Positions 56,217-64,000 of a stretch of 64,000 nt of DNA are shown here, in pieces; the stretch's first letter is position 1; each line of letters begins with the position of its first letter. The stretch spans positions 434,001 to 498,000 of the forward strand of contig VJWM01000011.1 of assembly GCA_010909165.1 (NCBI GenBank), in the 5' to 3' direction. A program made the position numbers and the translations under genes. The DNA comes from Anthoceros angustus. Taxonomy: Eukaryota; Streptophyta; Anthocerotopsida; Anthocerotales; Anthocerotaceae. A model generated the notes under the pieces. It did not search any database and was not told the origin of the DNA. It saw only the letters and a list, made by a program, of their open reading frames with translations.

Positions 56217-57640
56217 CTAGGATACTTTACCACATACAATTATTCATGGCGTCCATCTCACATCCTCTCATCATCTGCAGCTTGTGCTTGCTGCGAGCAA
56301 ACTTGCAGTCATACCGACATGACATCAATCGATTCCATCTTGGGAGGTTGTCTCTTTCTTAATTCACGACTTACTTCAAAGCAGTAAGTCTCCACATCCT
56401 TCAAAGGGGCCTCTCGAGTCTCCCGCCCTTCAAAGGGGCCTCTCGTCTCTCCGCCTTCAAAGGGCCCTCTCAGCAATCCTTCACAAAGAGCGGACGAGTA
56501 ACGCTTCTTCCTCTTCCTCCATATTGCAGGCCATTTGTTGTGACAAATTTTGTAAACTTTGACACATATGCCAGTGCAGCCTAGTTGGGTTCCAGCCTTC
56601 ATTGTCTCTGAATGTTGCACTGTTTAGGGGAACTTGAATGACAGTGTGCTTGTTTGTCCCTACATACCTACAAGGAATTCCACAGCCATGGATATGGTGG
56701 TGGCAAGGTACGGCCATATATTTGCATACATATATGTATGCCGCGATGAGACATTGCTGTCCTCCATTGCTTGTCCTTCATCACGGGCCGGTGTTCCCCA
56801 CACCGGCCCGTGACTATGACCTACCTTGGCAACGCTGAGTCTCTGGCTCGGCGTGTGTGATGCACTGGCACGCTTCTCCATTCACATGGCTTCTGATCTG
56901 TAGCGGGATTTGGAGGCTTCTGTGGTGGGGGATGGAGGAGGTTGTGTAGTGCTGTACGGGGGAATCCCGTTGAAGGTGGATCCGAGGCTGTTACCAGGGT
57001 TTGAATTTCCCTATTCGTGATCGCGGAGTGTCACGGGTTTGGGACACAAGCCGCAAGCTGGTTTAGGAGCTGTGACAAGAGAATTGATGTGGAAGGAATC
57101 GCGGACAGGAATCTGCTTGCTGAATCGCGGACAGGAATCTGCATCTGAATGTTCCTGGGAATAACAAAGCTCAGAGATGTGAGGGGATGTCGGGATAAGC
57201 AATGCCAACTGAGCTCACGTGTTGAGTGCTACTTAGAAGTACGCACATTCTTCAGTATCACATCCCTCATCATGAGTGAGCATCTTGTGATTCTTACCGT
57301 CATTCCTCATTATCACATACCTCACCATGAGTGAGCACCTTGTGATTATGAGTCATAGTGTTCGTTCTTGTGGAAGTCCAGCAAGCATTCTTCACCGCAT
57401 AGCTCGATGGATATTGCCTCAAGCCAAGCAGTTTCCTCAGTGCAGAACTTTTCATGTTCTTTTTCCTTGCCATTGTGGATATAAGTATACCTCATGAAAA
57501 GTTCTTTTTCCTTGCCATTGTGGATATAAGTATACCTCTTTCTGGCCATGAACACTTTTAGCTCACATGAGACGAAGTACAGAGAGCAACGGCGATGGTA
57601 GAACGGCTCGGCTCGGTGCACATGTAGGCAACAGAATGCT
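56217..57640. other. HSP70 3' flank, copy C, with inserted minisatellite piece
   Basis: The flank is interrupted at CGATTCCAT (about 56329) by about 190 bp copied from 58866-59085 (CCTTCAAAGGGGCCTCTC repeats), then resumes at CCATTTGTT (about 56531). The hairpin is at 56782-56812. No gene is seen. Confidence 0.75.
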
Positions 57641-58750
57641 ATTTAAAATTCCTAGGTGGAGCACTGGAGATTTATGCCTGCATATGAACAATCAATAGAC
57701 AAGAATTTGGCAGGTGTTGGCACTATTATTGAGGGTTGCCAGTAGTGAGGTGGGCTACAACCCCTCTAGGCGGGGCCTTTTGGCTGGTCTCTTGGGGTTC
57801 ATCATACGGAGCTAAGACTTTGTATGTCGAGTAAGGGCTGGGGACTCTTTGTCTCCGATCCCGATGCCTCCTTGTCCTTGACAATCCCAGGCTGGTGTCC
57901 GCAGTTTGTTCTCTCTATGCGATTTCTTCTCTCTGCAATGGAGCGGTCCATACCTTCTGATCAAGAACACTCTAGGCAAGCGTGGGTGAAAACCCGGCTG
58001 ACACGTGCATAAGGACTTCTACCAGACTACTTGGGCTGTCTAAGTAAGTCTTGCGACCTCCACCAGCTCCGTGGCTCAGGTTTCGGTGTCCGGTGTTGTC
58101 CTTCCAGGGGTGCCTCTCTCATCATGGGAATGGTTGCGTTCTCAGCAGGATCACATCCTTGGGTTGTTTGAAACCCGCTTTTCATGCCCGCGCATCCTCC
58201 ATAGGATTCCTAGACACCTCCATGATGATGCCTGCGTAGCGTTCCGTCTTCCTCTAGATCGCCTTGCGCTCGACTCTCAAGACGAGTTGAGCAATGCGCT
58301 CGACTCTCAAGACGAGTTGAGCAATGCGCTCGACTCTCAAGACGAGCTGGCCTGGTGTCTTCTTCTGCTTGTACCCCAGTAGTGTCTGCGTTGTACTAAG
58401 GGTGGGGCTTCTGTTCATAGGGAGGTCACCAGTCGCCTCCGTCGCTTTCGGGCCGGCAATTGGGCATCTTTTCAGGAGCAGGCATCGCGGGCTTCCAAGG
58501 CTCGGGTGGAATCCGCGCGTTAGGTCGAGCAGGTGAATATGCTCACGTTGCTAGGGCTCTTTGTGTCTCGTGTGGAGGAGGAACCTTCCCTCTCCAAATT
58601 TTCGTAAGGTAGGCTAGGGAAATATTTTTTGCAAATGCTCGGCAGGATTTTTCTCCTTTCTCGACGTTCATCTCCGATGGTTTCATGGGTTGCAGATGTT
58701 GTTGCTTGAGAAGCAGCTCGGCCAAGCTTTCTAATCCCTCCATCCCCAGG

Positions 58751-59211
58751 TCCACGAGGGCTCGGCTTCGCTCTTGTTCTGGTAAGGGTCAGGCGCTTGG
58801 CATCTAGCTCGTCCATGTATACGGGGTTTTGTTATGGCACCAACCACCTTCACCATTGCGATGCGATTCCATCTTGGGAGGTTGTCTCTTTCTTAATTCA
58901 CAGCTTACTTCAAACAGTAAGTCTCCACTGTCCTTCAAAGGGGCCTCTCAGCGAGTCTCCACTGGCCTTCAAAGGGGCCTCTCGGTAGTCTCCACCGCCT
59001 TCAAAGGGCCCTCTCAAGCGGCAATCCTTCACAAAGAGCGTGACGGGTAACGCTTCTTCCTCTTCCTCCATATTGCAGGCCATTTGTTCTTCCATGATGT
59101 TCTAGGAGTAATAAATAATTTTAGGTAAAAACTTAATCATTCCTTTTCATCTAGACCCTTGGGCTCCATAGCGCATTGCTCCTCACTGGTGGAGAGACCT
59201 GCTCTTTGCCC
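58751..59211. repeat. Direct repeat of about 450 bp, copy 1 (copy 2 at about 61400-61861)
   Basis: It starts GTCCACGAGGGCTCGG, contains a retroelement scrap (APTTFTIAMRFHLG in one frame), a minisatellite and GAGTAATAAATAATTTTAGG, and ends CCTGCTCTTTGC. Copy 2 is nearly identical with small indels. Confidence 0.85.
58925..59010. repeat. Minisatellite TCCTTCAAAGGGGCCTCTCA, about 33-bp unit
   Basis: Three units (CCTTCAAAGGGGCCTCTCAG then CGAGTCTCCACTG) occur here, three at about 61577-61662 and three shortened units at about 56398-56472. Confidence 0.85.
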
Positions 59212-60553
59212 CCTTCCTTTGGCCCCTCCTTCTGAAGAGACCATTGTGGCCCTTCATACCCTCCATCCAGCCTCGAAGGATGCCATCCCCTGGACATACT
59301 CGCCTATGTCCCTGACGACCCTTTCTCTCTAGACTGCGTGGCTTTTGTTCGCTCTTCATACCCCATCTTCTCTGGGCTGGCTATCTAGCCTTTTAGCATC
59401 TTCGAGACCTTTTTCTCTCTAAAGACCCACGTAGTGGCTTTCCCCAGCTCTTTTCCCTCGCTACTGCTGTGGATTGAGAAAAACTGCCTCATCGGATCTC
59501 TCAAGTCCTTGCAGCTAGTAGGCTCGTCAATATGGACAAGCTTGCCCTGGGCTCTGGCATCCATCCACTCGCAGTTGGGAAAGCCTTCATGCGGCTCCTT
59601 AGCCGTACTATTGCCCTTCAGTGCCACTCCCTCCCCAGCGGCACCTCAACCCCGATCAATTTGGCATTGCCACTCCGTGGGGTTGCGAGTCCGTGGTGTT
59701 TGGCGTGCAGGCATGCCTTGACACCCACCCGAAGTGGGTGGTTTTACAGGTGGATGTTGAGAACGCCTTCAATACCATTTCTAGGAGCGTCATCTTCGAG
59801 GAGTTCAGGGACGCTGGTGGTGTCCTAGGGAGCCTTATACCTTTTGTTCGGTGCTTTTATGCGAAGTCTTTCAACCTCTACTATCAGCACATGAACGTCT
59901 CTTCGGGATTTGTTGTTTCCGTCTTGGAATCAGCCACATGTACTAGGCAAGGCGACCCTCTGGGCGGTGCCCTCTTTTCCATCGCCCACTACAAGGCCCT
60001 CTCCAGGGCTCTTCCTCTGCGTGTGCGACTATGTTTTCTTGTCGCTGGCAGACGACTCTCGCATCCTTGGGCCTGGGGAAGAGGTCTAGGAGGCCTTCTA
60101 GCTCTTCTCCCATGAACTTTCTTTGGTCGGCTTGAAGGTCAAACTCTCCAAGTGCCGCGTTTGGTCCCCATCGGGTATCCTCCTCTCTTTGCAGTTTCTT
60201 GCTGGGGAGATTGCTGCGATCTTGGGTCTATGGCTTTTAGGGGTCCCCATTGGCTCCCCTGACTTCATCCGGAGCTTCCTAGATCAGGCTCTCGCGAAGG
60301 ACCTGTGCCATGTTGAGGACCTCCCTCTGTTGGGGATGCTCAGGTGGCCTTCGGAATTCTTTTCTCCTACCTCGTTAGGCGCCTTAGTTACCTCATCCGC
60401 ACACTCTCCCGTCTCCGGTTCTCCTATCTCAACTGCAGGGGTTTGACATGAAGATACTCTTGGGGACATCATGGGCCCAAGGGCTTTCGAGTGCCCTATG
60501 GGCGATTTGGCCCGCTGGGAAGCATCCATGCCAATGCAATTTGAGGGCGCAAG

Positions 60554-61142
60554 CTTACTCAAAAGAGTGATGTATACTCGTATGGAATCTTGCTTGTGAG
60601 ATCTTCACGGGAGGCGACCCATCGAGGCTGAAGAGACCTAGTGATGAGCGAGTGACCGTGAGATGGGTGAGTAAACGTTGCATGCTTGGAAATACTTGCC
60701 ATCTTCAGATAGATTCTGACTGTTCTTGTCAGTCAAAACCATTTGAGGAGAGTGTTGTGTGCTTGTTGTCCTGGAGGTTGGTGACAGTCCTGAGTGTCCT
60801 GCGTTGATCTCTAGGCATGGAAGAAAGTGAGCGATGGAATGGTGGCTGAAATTCTTGACCCGAAGCTTGAGCGAACAACCAGCACTCATGATGGTCGAGA
60901 AGGTTGCGGAGCTCGCATTTGCATGCTCAGCTCCATCAAGGAACGACAGGCCCTTGATGGGTGACGCCGGAAAAGAGCTGTGGACTATACGATCTCAGTA
61001 TCAGGCTGCAATGAAGGAATATGGACTTGCCAAAAGTGCGTCGAACGTCTCCACGGCCTCCAGCTTCTCGTTGAGCAGTAAGAAGGCAGGTTCGGACTAT
61101 CAGTATGACCTCCCCAGAAGAGGGAGCTGGCAAGCCGGAAGA
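60554..61142 (+). pseudogene. CRCK-type receptor-like kinase, C-terminal exons
   Basis: Exon 1 (60554-60666) reads [15 protein letters not shown] then, one base short, [23 protein letters not shown], split by a frameshift. The intron 60667-60814 has GT..AG ends. Exon 2 reads AWKKVSDGMVAEILDPKLER then, shifted one base, VEKVAELAFACSAPSRNDRP and KELWTIRSQYQAAMKEYGLA. This is the end of the kinase domain and tail of calmodulin-binding receptor-like cytoplasmic kinases (CRCK). It is entered from the RT element at AGCTTACTCA. Confidence 0.75.
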
Positions 61143-61315
61143 TAGTAATCCCTTGAGGAAGGAGTTACTCTTGTAACGATAGATGCCGTAGGTTTCTTCC
61201 TCGGGTTTTTAGGTAGTTGGGCCCTCGCCTAGCCTCTCGCTTTATCCTCCATGACAAAGCCCTTTCTAGAGGGCTCTTTGTGTCTCGTGTGGAGGAGGAA
61301 CCTTCCCTCTCCAAC

Positions 61316-61396
61316 TCAACCGGACGTTGTTGCTGGAAGACACTTTACAATGGCTGACATTATCAGAGCCACCGATAATTTCTCTCCATCCCTGTG
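61316..61396 (+). pseudogene. CRCK juxtamembrane/kinase start fragment
   Basis: It reads VVAGRHFTMADIIRATDNFS, the segment just before the glycine-rich loop in CRCK-like kinases. The glycine loop does not follow; the 61400-61861 direct repeat does. It lies downstream of the C-terminal exons, the wrong order. Confidence 0.7.
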
Positions 61397-61861
61397 TCCA
61401 CGAGGGCTCGGCCGCTCTTGTTCAGTAAGGTCGGGCGCTTGGCATCTAGCTCGTCCATGTATACGGGGTTTTGTTATGGCACCAACCACCTTCACCATTG
61501 CGATGCGATTCCATCTTGGGAGGTTGTCTCTTTCTTAATTCACAGCTTACTTCAAACAGTAAGTCTCCACTGTCCTTCAAAGGGGCCTCTCAGCGAGTCT
61601 CCACTGCCCTTCAAAGGGGCCTCTCAGCGAGTCTCCACTGCCCTTCAAAGGGCCCTCTCAACGGCAATCCTTCACAAAGAGCTGACGACAGGTAACGCTT
61701 CTTCCTCTTCCTCCATATTGCAGGCCATTTGTTCTTCCTGCATATGATGTTCTAGGAGTAATAAATAATTTTAGGTAAAAACTTAATCATTCCTTTTCAT
61801 CTAGACCCTTGGGCTCCATAGCGCATTGCTCCTCACTGGTGGGAGAGACCTGCTCTTTGCA

Positions 61862-62458
61862 CATCCCCGGATCTGCTTCCTCTTCCAAGCCCTTTGATTG
61901 GCGTTGTCGATGAACCAGCAGTAAAAGGATCTTCCAGGAAGGAGGGTCGTTTTACGATGCCTGAGGGTAAAACTCAAATGTAGGGAAGCGAACTCAGCAA
62001 AGCAAAGCGAGTTTAATAAAAAGGCGACCCGTTCCTTGCCCTCGACGACGCTAGCAGCGGAAGTCTTCAGCTGGTACCAGCTTTACGGTGCGGTCGGGTC
62101 TGGCCCCAGGGTCGTACCCTCCTGGTTCCACACGCTTCCATAGGCACTCTCTCCTATTACGTTTACGCGCTCCTGGTGGTGCTGTCGCCCGGCCGTGAAT
62201 CTTCAAGTGGGTGCAACTGCGATTGCCTCGCCCCAGCGGAGCCGGGAGCTGCACTCGTTGTTGGGTCTTGGGAGGCAGATCCTGGGGTGCTGAGTGGGTG
62301 GCTCTGTGCCTCTGTATAGCTGACGGTGTGGGATTTTTTGGATTTGGGTGGATCCGGATTCTGGCAATCTTGGAATGCTTGGAGGCTCAAGGTTGCATTT
62401 GTGTGATATCTAAATCAAGACTGTCCCTTGGTGGGCTTAACTTGACCAGGTGTTGTTC
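61862..62458. other. Unassigned region upstream of the CRCK core
   Basis: It reads GSASSSKPFDW and GRFTMPEG-like scraps (about 61870-61980) that could be the Ser-rich leader of a CRCK protein, but frames are broken. The rest shows no feature. Confidence 0.3.
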
Positions 62459-63261
62459 AAGCAGGATGCATTTGAACCACGATTATCAGTGGAGTTCAGA
62501 CGGAGGTGGATGCACTTTCGCATGTGGAGCATTTAAATCTTGTGAAGTTGATCGGATATCTTGAGGAAAATCAAGAGCGTATTCTTGTTGTGGAATTTGT
62601 CAATAATGGCAATCTGCGGGAGCACCTTGACGGTGAACATGATTGGAACCCGCCTCCTGTTTTAGTTTTAAGTTTCATGCTCTCTTGTCCGGCTTGGTGC
62701 ATTCCATTCGGTTTGGGTGAAACTTCTTTCTATATCTGTTCCTGATGGTATGTTCTATCTTCTTACTTGCTAGCTGTTTCTGCAGCAAGTACTGGAGGAT
62801 ATTGGACATTGGCAAGCGGCTGGACATTGCTATTGATGTGGCACATGCTTTAACTTATCTTCACACCTACTCTGGTAGGACTAATATGTCAACAAACAGC
62901 CTATTTCTAGTGACTGCTGGCCACATGTTGCAAAGTCATCTTACATCATAGCATTTCTGTGCAGACCGGCCTATTATTCACCGAGATGTGAAATCGTCAA
63001 ACATTCTTCTTACGGACACATACAGGGCCAAAGTAGCAGATTTTGGGTTTTCGAGGCTGGGCCTGAGGATGGTGGGGCAACTCATGTTTCCACGCAGGTT
63101 AAGGGCACAGCTGGTTACTTGGACCCTGAGTACTTGAACTCGTACCAGCTTACTCAAAAGAGTGATGTATACTCGTATGGAATCTTGCTTGTGAGATCTT
63201 CACGGGAGGCGACCCATCAGGCTGAAGAGACCTAGTGATGAGCGAGTGACCGTGAGATGGG
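62459..63261 (+). pseudogene. CRCK-type kinase core, three exons, frameshifted
   Basis: Exon A (to about 62635) reads EVDALSHVEHLNLVKLIGYL and ILVVEFVNNGNLREHLDGE. Exon B (62783-62873) reads RLDIAIDVAHALTYLHTYS. Exon C (62964-63260) reads [20 protein letters not shown] with the HRDVKxxN catalytic loop, VADFGFSRL with DFG, and [20 protein letters not shown]. Introns look normal. A lost G after SRLG (about 63063) and another near 63190 shift the frame. The ATP-binding glycine loop and Lys are not in this stretch. From about 63145 it is the same as 60554 on. The C-terminal exon is cut off at about 63436 (GTGGCTGAA). Confidence 0.75.
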
Positions 63262-63436
63262 TGAGTAAACGTTGCATGCTTGGAAATACTTGCCATCTTC
63301 AGATAGATTCTGACTGTTCTTGTCAGTCAAAACCATTTGAGGAGAGTGTTGTGTGCTTGTTGTCCTGGAGGTTGGTGACAGTCCTGAGTGTCCTGCGTTG
63401 ATCTCTAGGCATGGAAGAAAGTGAGCGATGGAATGG

Positions 63437-64000
63437 TGGCTGAATGGGAGGTCTGTGACTTGGGGCGGTGCACTGCTGCTGCTGCTGGCTGCATAGTCTG
63501 TGCCAGGTTCTGGTTGAGGGCATTATGTGCTTGGCATGTGCTTTCTCTGTTGAAGCTGTTCGCCAGGGCCCGGCACGTTCCTCCATGGTCGTTGGGGGAG
63601 ATGGATTGTAGGTCAATCGGCCTCTTACGAGGCCTGCTTGTGTTGGTTTTGGGTTCTTTGGTGGTTGCAAATTTAGGCCTACTTGTGGAGGGGAAGGTTG
63701 TGGGTGGGTGTGAGCGTCTGTCTTTGTGTGAAGTATCTGAGGGGAATGTGGGAGGCGTAGTGGAGGGGTGCTGTCGTGTGCTGGTTGCTGCAAATGACAA
63801 AGGCTGCTTTTGTGCTGCTTCTCCTCAACACTGGGTTCTGTCAGCACTGGAAGTATGCAATGTGGCACTTCACACCTATGGCAGTCTGGAGTGTGCATCT
63901 ATCAAGGGTAAGATTTCTAGTGCAACGGGATTATGGACAGGCTTGTGCCTGGGCGTACAGTGTGTGATTCCGATGGGTGCTGTGTCTTTCCCTTTGGGCC
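63437..64000. other. Unassigned end of window
   Basis: Beyond the CRCK joint the sequence is unlike the 60.8 kb copy. A 191-codon minus-strand ORF (63323-63898) is Pro/Thr/His-rich and lacks a motif; a 63-codon plus ORF (63776-63967) is hydrophobic at its start. I cannot support either as a gene. Confidence 0.3.

Larger units (their letters stand above)
58050..60560 (+). mobile_element. Retroelement with reverse transcriptase, degenerate
   Basis: A reverse transcriptase element in shifting frames. The 5' part reads DELAWCLLLLVPQ and EVTSRLRRFRAGNWASFQEQ (58330-58520). RT blocks follow: DQFGIATPWGCESVVFGVQA, LQVDVENAFNTISRSVIFEE (catalytic Asp region), TRQGDPLGGALFSIAHYKAL and, one base out of frame, SLADDSRILGPGEEV (about 60034-60080). 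Then come LKVKLSKCRVWSPSG and HVEDLPLLGMLRWPSEFF. F/A-DD and RQGDP are RT signatures. About 58866-59180 is foreign minisatellite-bearing DNA. No LTR, integrase or RNase H was recognised, so a non-LTR type is inferred. It is the most complete copy of the family scattered through this window. Confidence 0.75.

Noticed and set aside
58751-61861. Direct repeats of about 450 bp flanking an RT region, resembling LTRs
   Set aside because: The repeats contain element-coding scraps and a minisatellite, lack TG..CA ends and target duplications, and the interval also holds kinase exons. Segmental duplication explains them better.

Overview
The window is nuclear DNA of a land plant. It has intron-rich plant genes with GT..AG introns of about 100-250 bp, a long intronless PLS-type pentatricopeptide (PPR) gene, a CRCK-type receptor-like kinase, a WVD2/WDL microtubule protein, a CACTA DNA transposon and TTTAGGG-type repeats. 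The PPR style (long runs of near-identical PLS triplets, DYW relics nearby) suggests a spore-bearing plant such as a fern, lycophyte or moss. That is an inference; the sequence does not name the species.

Layout. 1-5.2 kb: most of a Transportin-SR/MOS14 importin-beta gene (+). 5.55-9.24 kb: a WVD2/WDL (TPX2-domain) gene (-) convergent with it, carrying an internal 1.17-kb tandem duplication. 9.9-11.6 kb: decayed reverse-transcriptase (RT) retroelement. 11.8-12.2 kb: five-unit minisatellite. 12.93-15.96 kb: a complete 3.03-kb non-autonomous CACTA element with terminal inverted repeats and a 3-bp target duplication. 16-19 kb: AT-rich DNA, a DYW-domain relic and a decayed PPR gene. 19.2-20.6 kb: intact three-exon 2-oxoglutarate/Fe(II) dioxygenase gene (-). 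21.3-22.6 kb: more fragments of the same RT family. 22.9-26.0 kb: intact 1052-residue PPR gene. 26.4-28.8 kb: AT-rich protein-kinase tail and antisense RT fragments.

28.8-57.6 kb is the extraordinary part. It is a mosaic of about 30-40 joined pieces copied from only two neighbouring genes and their flanks: a SEC23 (COPII coat) gene and an HSPA12-like HSP70 gene. The pieces tile a whole SEC23 (about 760 codons) and a nearly whole HSP70, yet neither gene is contiguous anywhere. Read left to right, the sequence drifts from SEC23 to HSP70 while repeatedly jumping back. Almost every jump occurs at an 8-11 bp word shared by both parents. Duplicated DNA also carries many one-base contractions of G or C runs and other small deletions, while single-copy genes in the window read cleanly. 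The same join signature occurs in the WDL duplication and in the 58-63 kb region. It is either a complex microhomology-driven rearrangement or an assembly/consensus artefact; the sequence alone cannot decide.

57.6-64 kb: another RT element (58.05-60.56 kb) interwoven with out-of-order pieces of a CRCK-like receptor kinase (C-terminus at 60.55-61.14, juxtamembrane start at 61.32-61.40, kinase core at 62.46-63.26 kb).

The genes do not form one pathway. They are housekeeping functions (nuclear import of SR proteins, COPII secretion, chaperone, microtubule bundling, organelle RNA processing, signalling) in a transposon-rich neighbourhood.
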